In this document: piece by piece, positions 1-10,185 of the stretch
Position numbering within the stretch: the stretch's first letter is position 1
Layout: every line of letters begins with the position of its first letter
Source of the DNA: an uncultured Oscillibacter sp.
GTDB taxonomy: Bacteria; Bacillota; Clostridia; Oscillospirales; Oscillospiraceae
Reading direction: 5' to 3'
Length of the DNA: 64,000 bases
Assembly: GCA_950097265.1 (NCBI GenBank)
Contig: CATNDJ010000005.1
Location: 29,508 to 93,507 of the forward strand
Notes under the pieces: model-generated
Told to the model about the DNA's origin: nothing
The model's database searches: none
The model's input: only the letters and a program-made list of their open reading frames with translations
Made by a program: the position numbers and the translations under genes

Positions 1-333
1 CACGTCCATCAGGCACAGCTCGAAGAGATCCCTGTGGGCGGACTGGTTGATGTGGAGCACCGCCTGGCGGCGCTCCAGGGCGAAGCGGGCGGCGGTCTCC
101 AGGCAGTCTGCCAGGGAGAGAGAGGGACCCTGGGCGGCGATGATGCGGTCCGCCTGGTCCATGATGATCTCCTCTAGAAGGGCGGGGATATCTTTAAAAT
201 GATAATAGAAGGTGTTTCGGTTAACCCCGCAGTCCTGGACGATGTCCTTGACGGTGATTTCCCGGAGGGGCCGTTCCTCCAGCAGGCGGAGGAAGGCGGC
301 CTTGACGGCCTCTCTGGCAGGGGAAGCGGTCAT
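1..333 (-). CDS. TetR/AcrR family regulator (partial, runs off window start)
   Basis: Manual minus-strand translation MTASPAREAVKAAFLRLLEERPLREITVKDIVQDCGVNRNTFYYHFKDIPALLEEII..., typical TetR HTH; start overlaps the stop of the upstream TetR gene (TCATGA). Confidence 0.85.
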   Translation of the reverse strand, partial: MTASPAREAVKAAFLRLLEERPLREITVKDIVQDCGVNRNTFYYHFKDIPALLEEIIMDQADRIIAAQGPSLSLADCLETAARFALERRQAVLHINQSAHRDLFELCLMDV

Positions 334-932
334 GAGGTCCTCCTCTCTTCACGGGGAAACAGCCCGGCGGCGGCGCTGTCCGCCATGCGCTGGGCGGCGG
401 CCAGAAGCTCCGCCTTGGGCAGGGCCATGTCTTTCTCGAACCACTCCGCCAGAAGACCGATGAAGCCCCAGGCCAGGAAGTTCAGCAGGTAGTCCGTCAG
501 CCGGGGATCCTCCGGGCGGAACCAGGTCCGGACCAGGGGCGCGCCGTTCTTGTGGACCAGCTGCTGGATGGCCTGGAAGAAGCCGCTGGCCTCGCTGCTG
601 GCGAAGAGGACGGCGCAGGTCTCCCGGTGCTCCACGGCGAAATCCAGCACGGGCTCGAACACCGGGGCCACGCCGCCCACGGCAAAGGTCTCCTGCATGT
701 GGGCGTCCACCAGATCCTGGAGCTCCGCCAGCAGGTCCTCCTCCACGCTGCGCAGCAGCTCCGCGGTGCCGGAATAGTGGAGGTAAAAGGTGGCCCGGTT
801 CATGTCCGCCTCGTCGGTCACGTCCCGGACGGAGATGTCGGAGAAGGTTTTCCGCTTCATCAGCTCCAGAAGGCTCTCCTTTAATAATTTGCGGGACCGC
901 CGGGCCCGGCGGTCTTCTGGGTTTTTCGACAT
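330..932 (-). CDS. TetR/AcrR family transcriptional regulator
   Basis: 200 aa; N-terminal HTH RKTFSDISVRDVTDEADMNRATFYLHYSGTAELL. Confidence 0.9.
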   Translation of the reverse strand: MSKNPEDRRARRSRKLLKESLLELMKRKTFSDISVRDVTDEADMNRATFYLHYSGTAELLRSVEEDLLAELQDLVDAHMQETFAVGGVAPVFEPVLDFAVEHRETCAVLFASSEASGFFQAIQQLVHKNGAPLVRTWFRPEDPRLTDYLLNFLAWGFIGLLAEWFEKDMALPKAELLAAAQRMADSAAAGLFPREERRTS

Positions 933-978
933 AAGGGTCCTCCTTTGGACAAGTTAGGCATCTGCCCGCTTTTGTCTA

Positions 979-1007
979 TTGACCAAATTTCCTGCTTTTA
1001 CTATAAT
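979..1007 (+). promoter_or_regulatory. Sigma-A-like promoter TTGACC-N17-TATAAT for the MMPL operon
   Basis: TTGACC 979-984, 17-nt spacer, TATAAT 1002-1007. Confidence 0.75.
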
Positions 1008-1028
1008 CGACTTAAGTCAATAAGTCAA
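1000..1028 (-). promoter_or_regulatory. Divergent sigma-A-like promoter TTGACT-N17-TATAGT for the TetR genes, containing palindrome GACTTAAGTC
   Basis: Minus strand: -35 at 1028-1023, -10 at 1005-1000; perfect 10-bp palindrome at 1009-1018. Confidence 0.7.
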
Positions 1029-1068
1029 CACTAATCTTTTATTTGACGTTAGTTGATTATTTGGAGGA

Positions 1069-4065
1069 ATGGTTATGACTTGGCAAAGCATGAGAAAGCG
1101 GGCTTCCGCCCTGGTTCTGGCGGCGGTTCTGACCGTGACGCTGACGGTTCCCGCCGCTGCGGCGGAGGCCATCGGAGACGGCGTGGCCCCCACCTGTGAC
1201 GAGGCGTACTACGCCACGCTGGACTATTACGGAAATCTGCTGGAGGGCAGCGTGGTAAAGAGCTGCTCCATGAATGGAAAAAGCAGCCTGACGGACTACG
1301 GCGTCTATGACGAGGTGATAAACCTCACCGACGGGACCGCCCCGGTAACGGGGGAGGGAGGAAGCGTTTCCTTCCGGTTCACGGGCGGCGTGCCGGACCG
1401 CTTCTATTTCGAGGGCAAGACGAAGAAGCCCTTTGAGGACCTGCCCTGGACCATCACCCTGCGCTACACCCTCAACGGAGTCCCCGCCAAGGCGGAGGAT
1501 TTGGCGGGGAAGCAGGGCGTGGTGGAAATTCTTCTAGACGTCGTGCCCAACGAGCTGGCCGGCGACTATGCCCGGTACAATTACACCCTGGCCGCCACGG
1601 CCCTGTTCAATCAGGACGACATCCTCTCCCTGGAGGCGGAGGGGGCCCAGGTTCAGCTGGTGGGCAACCTGCGGACGGTCCTGTTTCTCTGCCTCCCCGG
1701 GGAGGAACAGCACTTTACCATCCGGGTGGGGAGCAGCGACTTTTCCTTCGGCGGCCTCACCGTGCTGATGATGCCCGCCACCCTGGCCCAGCTGGAGGAA
1801 ATCTCCAAGCTCAGCCAGCGGAAGGACGACCTGGAAGAAGATTACCGGGCCCTCTCCGGCAGCCTGGACGACCTGCTGGACGCCCTGGCGGACATTCAGA
1901 ACGGCCTTTATGCCTCCGCCAAGGGCCTGGACCAGCTGGAGGCGGCCCGGGGGACCTTCTCCGGCGGCAAGGGCGCGCTCTATGAGGGCACGGACCGCCT
2001 CCGGGGGGACCTGAGCAACCTGGCGGATATTTTGGACCCGGTAGAACAGCGCATCCAGATTCTGAGCCAGACCGTGACGGACTCCAAGGCCGTCCTCAAC
2101 GAGATGACCGACGCCACGGTGACCCTCCAGGACCAGCTGGCGGAAATGGAGGAGGCCCTGTACGGCCTGGAGCAGGGGACCTACGACCTGCGGAGCGTCA
2201 TTGACCTGGCGGCGGACATGGAAGGCAGCCTCCTTCGCCTGGAAAGGGCCCTGGGCGGCGTCCACGTGGGCGGCGGAAACGTCTCTTCCTCCAGCGGAAA
2301 AGCGAAGGCCATGGTGGATAAGGTGAAGAATGTCCGGGGAGCGTATGACGCCAAGGACACCGCCACCTTCCTCCAAAAGATGCTGGAGGCCCAGGGAGAG
2401 GGAAGCGCGGCGGCCCAGGCCAAGGCGGCGGGCATGGCCAAGCTGCTGGCGGCGTCGCAGGCCCCGGGCTTCACTCCCGATATGCTGCCCCCCGACCAGC
2501 AGGCGGCCCTGTCGGCAGCAAAGCAGCTGGAGGGGCTCCGCCAGGCCAAGGACCAGACCAACATGGGCTTCCAGGATTTCTGCGGGAAGCTGCCAAACGT
2601 CACAGAGAGCCAGGCTAAGCAGATGAACGACCTGTGGCTGATCTACAACAGCGGCGGCTCCGTCTCCGGAAAGGCGGTTCTGCGGAACCGCCCCGTTTCC
2701 GAGCTTGAAAGCCCCGCCGCTCCAGTCCCGGAGCAGCCTCAAGCTCCAGAACAGTCTCAAACCCCGGAGCAGCCTCAAGCTCCGGAACAGCCCGAAATCT
2801 CGGAGCAGCCCCAGCCTTCCGGGGAAACTCCGGAGCCGCAGTCCCCGGAAACGCCTTCCGGAGCGCAGGAAGAACCTTCCGCGCCGGACCCGGCGGACCA
2901 TTTGGAGACGGAAGAACCCGAGCCCCAGGCGGCAGAGAGCACGGAGACCGCGGAGCCCTCCGAGAGCCCGGGGATCCTCAGGAAGGGCCAGATGTCGGCC
3001 CGGCTGGTGGTCTACGGAGAATTGGACGAGGATTCTTCCGATGAGGGAGACTCCGGCGAAGAAAGCTCCGGCGAGGGAGATTCCGGCAGTACCCCGGACG
3101 ATATTCCCGCACCGGATAACACCCCCGCTCCGGACGACACTTCGTCTCCGGGCGAAATTCCCGCCCCGGGAGAGACCCCCTCTCCGGACGATACGCCCGC
3201 CCCCGGCGGCGGTTCCGGCGGCGGCGAGACTGGGGACGGCTCCGAGCCGAAACCTGACAAACCTCCCGAAAACAACACCGTGGGCGGCGCGGTGGTGGAC
3301 CTCATCACCAGCGGCCTGGACAGTGCCGCCGCCCAGATCGGCGCCATCCAAAGCCAGCTCAACGCCTCTCTCAACGAGATTAAGCGCCCCACCGCCGCCG
3401 TGGCGGGGGACCTGGCAAACCTCTGCGGAGAGCTGAACATCCTGTTGGACGGCCTGGACGACGCGGAAGACCTGATGGCCGCCCTGGGCCAGTCCTCCGG
3501 GACCCTGCGGGAGATTCTGGCGGATGTGGACGCTTTGCGGACCGTGCTGAACGATTATGAGCCCACTCTTCAGGAAGCCCTGGCCAATGCCGGGACCCTC
3601 AGCGCCTCCGCCGTGACCACCATCCGGGACACGGAGACCCTGCTTGCCGACGCGGAGAACCTGGCCCGATCCACGGGGAAGGATCTGGACGCGGGGACGA
3701 AACAGTCCCTCCGGGGCCTCTCCGCCGCCCTGCGGCAGACCGCCAAGGCCCTGGCCACCACCCAGCAGGTGAAAGAGGCCAAGAACACCGTGACCCAAAT
3801 CATCGAGGACACCTGGAACGAATACACCGGAGATGTGAACAACATCCTGCTGATGGACGCCACGGCGGAGCCGGTCTCCCTGACGGATGAGCGGAACCCC
3901 GCCCCCGGCAGCATCCAGGTCCTCATCCGCACCCAGGAAATCAAGACAGCGGACGCGGAGGAGGACGAGGACTCCGCCGCCGAAAAGGAACAGACCACCT
4001 TCTGGGGACGGGTGACCCAGATGCTCCGGGACTTCTGGAACGCCGTCACCGGCGTCTTCCGCTGA
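1069..4065 (+). CDS. Secreted/membrane-associated partner of MMPL exporter, unknown function, coiled-coil plus Pro-rich linkers
   Basis: 998 aa; N-terminal signal-like segment (LVLAAVLTVTLTVPAAAAEA), long helical regions, Pro/Glu/Gln and Pro/Asp-rich repeats; 18 nt upstream of MMPL gene. Confidence 0.75.
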   Translation: MVMTWQSMRKRASALVLAAVLTVTLTVPAAAAEAIGDGVAPTCDEAYYATLDYYGNLLEGSVVKSCSMNGKSSLTDYGVYDEVINLTDGTAPVTGEGGSVSFRFTGGVPDRFYFEGKTKKPFEDLPWTITLRYTLNGVPAKAEDLAGKQGVVEILLDVVPNELAGDYARYNYTLAATALFNQDDILSLEAEGAQVQLVGNLRTVLFLCLPGEEQHFTIRVGSSDFSFGGLTVLMMPATLAQLEEISKLSQRKDDLEEDYRALSGSLDDLLDALADIQNGLYASAKGLDQLEAARGTFSGGKGALYEGTDRLRGDLSNLADILDPVEQRIQILSQTVTDSKAVLNEMTDATVTLQDQLAEMEEALYGLEQGTYDLRSVIDLAADMEGSLLRLERALGGVHVGGGNVSSSSGKAKAMVDKVKNVRGAYDAKDTATFLQKMLEAQGEGSAAAQAKAAGMAKLLAASQAPGFTPDMLPPDQQAALSAAKQLEGLRQAKDQTNMGFQDFCGKLPNVTESQAKQMNDLWLIYNSGGSVSGKAVLRNRPVSELESPAAPVPEQPQAPEQSQTPEQPQAPEQPEISEQPQPSGETPEPQSPETPSGAQEEPSAPDPADHLETEEPEPQAAESTETAEPSESPGILRKGQMSARLVVYGELDEDSSDEGDSGEESSGEGDSGSTPDDIPAPDNTPAPDDTSSPGEIPAPGETPSPDDTPAPGGGSGGGETGDGSEPKPDKPPENNTVGGAVVDLITSGLDSAAAQIGAIQSQLNASLNEIKRPTAAVAGDLANLCGELNILLDGLDDAEDLMAALGQSSGTLREILADVDALRTVLNDYEPTLQEALANAGTLSASAVTTIRDTETLLADAENLARSTGKDLDAGTKQSLRGLSAALRQTAKALATTQQVKEAKNTVTQIIEDTWNEYTGDVNNILLMDATAEPVSLTDERNPAPGSIQVLIRTQEIKTADAEEDEDSAAEKEQTTFWGRVTQMLRDFWNAVTGVFR
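2728..2830 (+). repeat. Tandem PEQPQA-like coding repeat
   Basis: Repeated ccggagcagcctcaagct / ccagaacagtctcaaacc units encoding EQPQAPEQSQTPEQPQAPEQPEISEQPQ. Confidence 0.75.
3090..3219 (+). repeat. Tandem APDDTP/SPGE-like coding repeat
   Basis: Encodes TPDDIPAPDNTPAPDDTSSPGEIPAPGETPSPDDTPAPGG in the same ORF. Confidence 0.7.
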
Positions 4066-4083
4066 CGGGAGAGGAGAACCGCC

Positions 4084-6306
4084 ATGATTGAGAAAATCGC
4101 CCATAAGCTGACCCGAAAACCAAAGCTGGTGGCGGCCGTCGCCCTGCTGATGCTGATTCCCTCCATCATCGGCTATGCCGCCACCCGGATCAACTACGAC
4201 ATTCTGTCCTACCTGCCCCAGGATCTGCCCTCCTCCCAGGGGGAGCAGCTTCTGGAAGAGCCCTTCCGCATGGCGGCCACCAGCATGCTGATTGTGGAAG
4301 GCATGCCCGCGGGCTACACGAATCAGCTGATTCAGGACATCCGGGACGTCCCCGGCGTGTCCAGCGCCGTGTGGATCAGCAACCTGGTGGGCATCCAGGT
4401 CCCCGTGGAGATGATTCCGGCGGACCTCCGGGAGATGTTCTTTTCCGGCCAGGCCACCATGATGCTCATTCAGTACGACCACCCCGGGGCCTCCGACGAG
4501 ACCATGGAGGCCATTCAGCAGGTGCGCTCCGTCTGCAACGAGCGCTGCTTCCTGGCGGGCTTCTCCGTGGTCATCAAGGACACCCGGGACGTAATGGACG
4601 GAGAGCTGCCCATTTTCGTGGGCCTGGCCGTGCTGCTGGCCCTGGTTGCCATGAGCGTCACCCTGGAGTCCACGGTGCTGCCCTTTGTGTACCTGGCCAG
4701 CATCGGCATGGCCGTGGTCTATAACTTCGGAAGCAACGTCTTCCTGGGCCAGATCTCCTACATCACCAAGGCCATCGCCGCCGTGCTGCAGCTGGGCGTG
4801 ACCATGGACTACTCTATCTTCCTCTACCACCGCTATGAGGAGGAGCGGGAGCACTACGAGGATAAGCGGGACGCCATGACCCAGGCCATCATCGCCGCCT
4901 TCCGTTCCCTCTCCGGCAGCAGCATGACCACCATCGCGGGCTTCCTGGCCCTTTGCTTCATGCGGCTGACCCTGGGCCGGGACATCGGCGTCGTCATGGC
5001 CAAGGGCGTGGTCCTGGGGGTGGCCACGGTGATCCTGGTCCTGCCGTCCCTGGTGCTGATTTTCGACAGGCAAATCGGAAAGCACAAGCACAAAACCCTG
5101 ATTCCTTCCTTTGAGAAGGTAAATGGTTTCATTCTCCGGTACAGGATCCCCCTGGTGGTGCTGACGGTGCTGCTGTTTTTCCCGGCGGTCTACGCCCAGC
5201 GCCACGCGGACATCTACTACAAGCTGGATGAGTCCCTGCCCCGGGACCTGCCCTCCATCGTCAGCAACGAAAAGCTGAAGGACGATTTCGACATGGCCAC
5301 CAGCCATTTCGTCGTCCTCCGGGACGACCTCAGCGCCGCCGACATGGGAGAGATCGAGCGCCGGATGGAGGAAGTGCCGGGCATCACCTCCGTGGTCTCC
5401 TTCCACAAGCTGCTGGGGACGGGCATTCCCGACTTCTTCATCCCGGAGGACGTGCGGGATATGCTCCGCCAGGGCGGCTGGCAGCTGATGATGATCAATT
5501 CCAGCTATGCCCCGGCGACGGACCAGGTCTCGGGCCAGCTGGACGCCATGAACAAAATTCTGCACAGCTACGATCCCTCCGCCATGATTACCGGGGAAGG
5601 GGCTATGTACCGGGACCTGATCGACACCTCGGCGGTGGACTTCCAGGTGACCAATTACATCTCCATCGCGGCCATCTTCCTCATCATCGCTTTTGTCTTC
5701 AAGTCTGTCTCCGTCCCGCTGGTGCTGGTGGCCACCATTGAGCTGGCCATCTTCATCAACCAGGGCTGCTGCTACTTCCTGGGCACGGAGATTCCCTTCA
5801 TCGCCCCCACCATCATCAGCTGCGTCCAGCTGGGAGCCACGGTGGACTACGCCATTTTGATGACCTCCCGTTTCCAGGAGGAGCTGAAGAAGGGTCTGGA
5901 CCGGAAGGAGGCCATCCGCATTGCCGCGGCTTCTTCCGACGCGTCCATCGTTACCAGCGCCCTGGTGCTGTTCTGCGCTACCCTGGGGGTGTCCTTCGTG
6001 TCCTCCATCGACCTCATCGGGGCCATCTGCGTCATGCTGGCCCGGGGCGCGCTGATCTCGGCGCTGGTGAGCATCTTCCTGATGCCCGCCATTCTCCTGG
6101 TCTGCGAGCCGGTGTTCAACAAGACCAGCTGGCGCTGGAAGACCCCGGACCCCGCTCCGGCCCTGCCCGCCGGGGAGGCAGAAACGCTCCCCGCCTCCGG
6201 GACGGAAGCGCTGCCCGCCGCAGAGGAGCCTCATCCGGCGGCCTCCGGGGAGGAGACCCCGGCGGCGGCCATTGAGATAGAGCCGGTTACGGCGAACGCA
6301 GAGTAA
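4084..6306 (+). CDS. MMPL/RND family transporter
   Basis: 740 aa; duplicated TM blocks with MDYSIFLYHRY...E and VDYAILMTSRFQEEL motifs typical of MMPL proteins. Confidence 0.92.
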   Translation: MIEKIAHKLTRKPKLVAAVALLMLIPSIIGYAATRINYDILSYLPQDLPSSQGEQLLEEPFRMAATSMLIVEGMPAGYTNQLIQDIRDVPGVSSAVWISNLVGIQVPVEMIPADLREMFFSGQATMMLIQYDHPGASDETMEAIQQVRSVCNERCFLAGFSVVIKDTRDVMDGELPIFVGLAVLLALVAMSVTLESTVLPFVYLASIGMAVVYNFGSNVFLGQISYITKAIAAVLQLGVTMDYSIFLYHRYEEEREHYEDKRDAMTQAIIAAFRSLSGSSMTTIAGFLALCFMRLTLGRDIGVVMAKGVVLGVATVILVLPSLVLIFDRQIGKHKHKTLIPSFEKVNGFILRYRIPLVVLTVLLFFPAVYAQRHADIYYKLDESLPRDLPSIVSNEKLKDDFDMATSHFVVLRDDLSAADMGEIERRMEEVPGITSVVSFHKLLGTGIPDFFIPEDVRDMLRQGGWQLMMINSSYAPATDQVSGQLDAMNKILHSYDPSAMITGEGAMYRDLIDTSAVDFQVTNYISIAAIFLIIAFVFKSVSVPLVLVATIELAIFINQGCCYFLGTEIPFIAPTIISCVQLGATVDYAILMTSRFQEELKKGLDRKEAIRIAAASSDASIVTSALVLFCATLGVSFVSSIDLIGAICVMLARGALISALVSIFLMPAILLVCEPVFNKTSWRWKTPDPAPALPAGEAETLPASGTEALPAAEEPHPAASGEETPAAAIEIEPVTANAE

Positions 6307-6340
6307 AAAAAGCCCCCGGAGGATGTTCCCCCGGGGGCTT
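6305..6340 (-). terminator. Rho-independent terminator of glpK
   Basis: Stem AAGCCCCCGG/CCGGGGGCTT with T6 on minus strand. Confidence 0.85.
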
Positions 6341-6352
6341 GCCGCATGCTGC

Positions 6353-7852
6353 TCAGTCCTCGTCCTTCGCCCAGGCCATGGCGCAGCGCACGGCCCGCCT
6401 CCAGCCCTTCAGCAGTTCTTCCCGCCGCTCCGGGGAGATGGAGGGGGTGAAGGTCCGCTCACAGGTCCAGTTGCCCTTGATTTCCTCCTGGTTCTTCCAG
6501 AAGCCGGAGGCCAGCCCCGCCAGGTACGCCGCCCCCAGGGCGGTGGTTTCGATGCACCGGGGCCTCTGGATTTGGGTGTCCGACAGATCCGCCTGGAACT
6601 GCATCAGGAAGCTGTTGGCGCTGGCCCCGCCGTCCACCTTGAGGGACCCCAGGGCCAGGCCGGATTCCTCCTTCATGGCCGCCAGCAGGTCGTTGGTCTG
6701 ATAGGCCAGGGACTCCGTTACCGCCCGGATGAAGTGTTCCCGGGTGACGCCCCGGGTAAGGCCCGCCACGGTGCCCCGGGCGTAGGGCTCCCAGTAGGGG
6801 GCTCCCAGGCCCACGAAGGCCGGGACCACGTAGACGCCCCCCGCGTCCTCCAGCCGGGAGCAGATTTCCTCCGTCCGGGCGGCGCTGTCCAGCAGGCGCA
6901 TCTCGTCCCGGAGCCATTGAATGGCGGCCCCGGCGATGAAGACGCTGCCCTCTAAGGCATAGCGGACCTCGCCGCCGGCCCCGGCGGCGATGGTGGTGAG
7001 CAGCCCCCGCTTGGAGGAGACCGCCTCCGCCCCGGTGTTCATCAGCAGGAAGCCTCCGGTGCCGTAGGTGCTCTTCACATCCCCCGGCTCGAAACCGCAC
7101 TGGCCGAAGAGGGCGGCCTGCTGGTCGCCCGCGGCGGCGGCAATGGGGATGGTCCCGCCAAACTTGTCCGTCTCGCCATACACGCAGCTGCTGGGCAGGA
7201 CCTGGGGCAGCAGGGAAGCAGGGATGCGGAAATAGTCCAGCAGCTCCCGGTCCCACTGAAGTTTGCGGATGTCAAAGAGCATGGTCCGGGAGGCGTTGGT
7301 GTAGTCCGTGGCGTGGACCTGCCCGCCGGTGAGGTTCCAGATAAGCCAGGAATCCACGGTGCCGAAGCGCAGCTCACCCCGCTCCGCCCGCTGCCGGGCC
7401 CCGGGAACATGGTCCAGGATCCACTCCAGCTTGCTGGCGGAGAAGTAAGCGTCGGGAATCAGGCCGGTTTTCTTCCGGACGGCCTCTTCCAGCCCGTCCC
7501 GCCGGAGCTGTTCGATGCGGTCCGCCGTCCGGCGGCACTGCCAGACGATGGCGTTGCAGACGGGCTTTCCGGTGCCGGCGTCCCAGACCAGGGTGGTCTC
7601 CCGCTGGTTGGTGATGCCGATGGCGGCGATTTCCTCCGCCCGGGCGTCGGCCTTCTGCATGGCCTCCATGGTGACGCCCATCTGGGTGGCCCAGATGTCC
7701 ATGGGGTCGTGCTCCACCCAGCCGGGCTGGGGGTAGATCTGGGGGAACTCCTTCTGGACCACGGAGCGGACCGCCCCCTGCCGGTCGAAGAGGATGCACC
7801 GGGAGCTGGTGGTGCCCTGGTCCATGGCGATTACGTATTGTTTCTCGTTCAC
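6353..7852 (-). CDS. glpK: Glycerol kinase
   Basis: FGGY kinase: [54 protein letters not shown] start with GGAGGTG upstream; alternative GTG at 7876. Confidence 0.97.
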   Translation of the reverse strand: MNEKQYVIAMDQGTTSSRCILFDRQGAVRSVVQKEFPQIYPQPGWVEHDPMDIWATQMGVTMEAMQKADARAEEIAAIGITNQRETTLVWDAGTGKPVCNAIVWQCRRTADRIEQLRRDGLEEAVRKKTGLIPDAYFSASKLEWILDHVPGARQRAERGELRFGTVDSWLIWNLTGGQVHATDYTNASRTMLFDIRKLQWDRELLDYFRIPASLLPQVLPSSCVYGETDKFGGTIPIAAAAGDQQAALFGQCGFEPGDVKSTYGTGGFLLMNTGAEAVSSKRGLLTTIAAGAGGEVRYALEGSVFIAGAAIQWLRDEMRLLDSAARTEEICSRLEDAGGVYVVPAFVGLGAPYWEPYARGTVAGLTRGVTREHFIRAVTESLAYQTNDLLAAMKEESGLALGSLKVDGGASANSFLMQFQADLSDTQIQRPRCIETTALGAAYLAGLASGFWKNQEEIKGNWTCERTFTPSISPERREELLKGWRRAVRCAMAWAKDED

Positions 7853-7872
7853 CTCCGCACCTCCCGCGCCGG

Positions 7873-8799
7873 TCACAGGACGCCCTTGAAGAAGTCGACG
7901 ATGCCCTGTTCCACCTGGTCCTTGAGATCGGCGTAGTTGTGAATTTCGTGGCGGTAGCCGTCGTAGATTTTTGTAGTCACTTTATGGCCGGATTCCTCCA
8001 GCCAGGCAGAGACCTGCTTGACGCCCTCGCCGTACTGGCCCACAGGGTCCTCGCCGCCGGCGATGTTATAGATGGGCAGTTCCTTGGGCACCTTCTCGGC
8101 CCAGGCGGGGCCGGTGATAAAATCGATCATCTGGCAGAAGTAGAGGAAGGAGCGGTTGCTGGTGGGCCGGGAGAAGGCGTCCAGGGGGTCCATGGCGTGG
8201 TCCGCCTGGACATAGGGGTCGGAGCAGATCCACTCGTTGCCGAACCGGATTTCCTCCGTGCACCGCTCGCACATCCAGCCCAGCAGCGCCCCGGCGGCGT
8301 TGGGGTCGGAGCTCTCCCCTTGTCCGGCGTCCACGGCGGCCTGGAGCATGGCCATGCCCTGTTCCAGTCCCGGGAAGACGCCGCTGGTGCCGCAGAGGGT
8401 GACGGCGGCAAGCTCTTCGCCGTAGGCCGTGATGTAGTCCCGGGCGATGAAGGAGCCCATGCTGTGGCCGAAGAGGAAGTAGGGAAGACCGGGATACTTC
8501 TCCTTGACCAGCTTTGTCAGGGTGTGCTCGTCCTCCATCATGGTGTGGGGGCCCTTGCCACCCCAGTTGCCCCAGGAGCCGTTGACCACGGCGGTCCGGC
8601 CGTGGCCCACGTGGTCGTCCGCCGCCACGATGAACCCGGCGTCCAGAAATTTGGAAATCATGTGGAGATACCGCCGGGAGTGCTCTCCGAAGCCGTGAAC
8701 CAGTTGGATGACGCCCAGAGGCTTGGCGGCGGGGACGTAGATCCACCCCTGGACCTGGTCTCTCCCGTTGAAGGACTGGAAGCTGATCTCGTGTAACAT
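7873..8799 (-). CDS. Alpha/beta hydrolase, monoacylglycerol lipase-like (serine aminopeptidase S33 fold)
   Basis: [21 protein letters not shown] nucleophile elbow, terminal [12 protein letters not shown] at 8799 preceded by GGAGGAGC. The longer 9024 start is not supported. Confidence 0.9.
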   Translation of the reverse strand: MLHEISFQSFNGRDQVQGWIYVPAAKPLGVIQLVHGFGEHSRRYLHMISKFLDAGFIVAADDHVGHGRTAVVNGSWGNWGGKGPHTMMEDEHTLTKLVKEKYPGLPYFLFGHSMGSFIARDYITAYGEELAAVTLCGTSGVFPGLEQGMAMLQAAVDAGQGESSDPNAAGALLGWMCERCTEEIRFGNEWICSDPYVQADHAMDPLDAFSRPTSNRSFLYFCQMIDFITGPAWAEKVPKELPIYNIAGGEDPVGQYGEGVKQVSAWLEESGHKVTTKIYDGYRHEIHNYADLKDQVEQGIVDFFKGVL

Positions 8800-9014
8800 G
8801 GCTGCTCCTCCTGTTCCGGGGCGGAAGCCCCTGTAAATTGACCGGAAAATTAAGGAATTAAATAAAGTATACCGTGCCCCGCCGCCGCTGTCAACCAAAA
8901 GCGGCGGAGAAGCCGGGGCTGAAGAATTTTTTCCCGGAAAGGGCTTGCCATTTGGCGGGAAATCCGTTATGCTATTCATAAAGTCTTTATAAAAAGAACG
9001 AGGAATGAGAAGCC

Positions 9015-10133
9015 ATGACCACATCGCCCACCAACAACATGGACGTAAAGCGGCGCAACCGAGTGAATACGCTGCGCTGCATCCTGAAAAGCGACCGGGT
9101 CTCCCAGATGGAACTGACTCAGAAGCTGGCTCTGAGCTGGCCCACGATTTTGCAGAACGTGAAGGAGCTGACGGAGCTGGGCCTGGTGCAGGAGGACGGC
9201 ATGTACGCCTCCACCGGAGGCCGGAAAGCCAAGGCCTACGCTCCCGTGCGGGACGCCCGAGTGGCGGTGGGCGTGGACCTGACGGCGGACCACGTAAGCG
9301 TGGTGCTGACGGATCTGGGGGGAAACCTGCTGAAGCAGGCCACGGGGGCCCTCCGCTTCTCCCTGGAGGATATCTATTTCAAATACCTGGGGGGCCTGCT
9401 CCAGCGCTTCGTGGAGGCCAACGGGGCGGCGGACCGGATTCTGGGGGTGGGAATCGCCCTCCCCGGCGCCGTGGACGAGGAACGAGGGCTCCTCCGGGAG
9501 TCTCACGCCCTGGAGCTGCGGAATGTGCCCCTCAGCCGCTTTACCCAGCAGATTCCCTGGCCCTGCCGCTGCATCAACGCCGCCCACGCCGCGGGCCTGG
9601 CGGAGTTCCGCGGCGCGGAGGGGGACATGGTCTATCTCTCCCTGGACGACACCGTGGGCGGGGCCATCCTCCGGGACGGGAGCCTGTACATGGGAGACCA
9701 CCTCCGGGCGGGGGAGTTCGGCCACATGACCCTGGTTCCCGGCGGCCGCCGGTGCTGGTGCGGGAAGGCGGGCTGCCTGGACGCCTACTGCTCTGCAAAG
9801 GTCTTGTTGGACCACGCCGGGGGAAGCCTCTCCGCTTTCTTCGAGGAGCTCCGCTCCGGGGACGCCGAAAAGCGGGAGGTCTGGCGGGAGTACCTGGAGC
9901 ATCTGGCCGTGGCGGTAAACAACCTCCACGCCGCCTTTGACTGCGGCGTGATCGTGGGGGGCCGGGTGGGCGTCTGCCTGGAGGAGTTCGGAGAGCTGCT
10001 GCGGGCGCTGCTGGCGGAGCGGAATCCCTTCGAGCAGGACGCGTCCTATTTGAAGTACAGCCGCCGTCCCCAGGAGGCCGCCGCCGCGGGCGCGGCGCTG
10101 ACGCAGGTGGAGGCGTTTTTGCAGGGGCTCTGA
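9015..10133 (+). CDS. ROK family protein with N-terminal HTH
   Basis: 372 aa; N-terminal wHTH, VGVDLTADHVSVVLTDLGG, CWCGKAGCLDAYCS zinc motif. Confidence 0.9.
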   Translation: MTTSPTNNMDVKRRNRVNTLRCILKSDRVSQMELTQKLALSWPTILQNVKELTELGLVQEDGMYASTGGRKAKAYAPVRDARVAVGVDLTADHVSVVLTDLGGNLLKQATGALRFSLEDIYFKYLGGLLQRFVEANGAADRILGVGIALPGAVDEERGLLRESHALELRNVPLSRFTQQIPWPCRCINAAHAAGLAEFRGAEGDMVYLSLDDTVGGAILRDGSLYMGDHLRAGEFGHMTLVPGGRRCWCGKAGCLDAYCSAKVLLDHAGGSLSAFFEELRSGDAEKREVWREYLEHLAVAVNNLHAAFDCGVIVGGRVGVCLEEFGELLRALLAERNPFEQDASYLKYSRRPQEAAAAGAALTQVEAFLQGL

Positions 10134-10147
10134 GTACATCAAAAATA

Positions 10148-10185
10148 AGCGCCGTCCCAGCCGGGACGGCGCTCTTTGTTTTTAC
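10148..10185. terminator. Bidirectional terminator between convergent genes
   Basis: AGCGCCGTCCC-AGCC-GGGACGGCGCT flanked by A-rich and T-rich runs. Confidence 0.85.

Noticed and set aside
2728-3219. Possible CRISPR-like repeat array
   Set aside because: Repeats are in frame, degenerate and encode Pro-rich linker; no conserved repeat/unique spacer structure.
1534-6234. 1566-aa minus-strand ORF opposite the MMPL operon
   Set aside because: His/Gly/Gln/Arg-rich shadow ORF typical of high-GC antisense frames; the opposite strand encodes convincing proteins.
8797-9024. Longer N-terminus of the alpha/beta hydrolase starting at 9024
   Set aside because: Extension covers promoter-like AT-rich DNA and lacks domain character; internal ATG at 8799 has a good SD.
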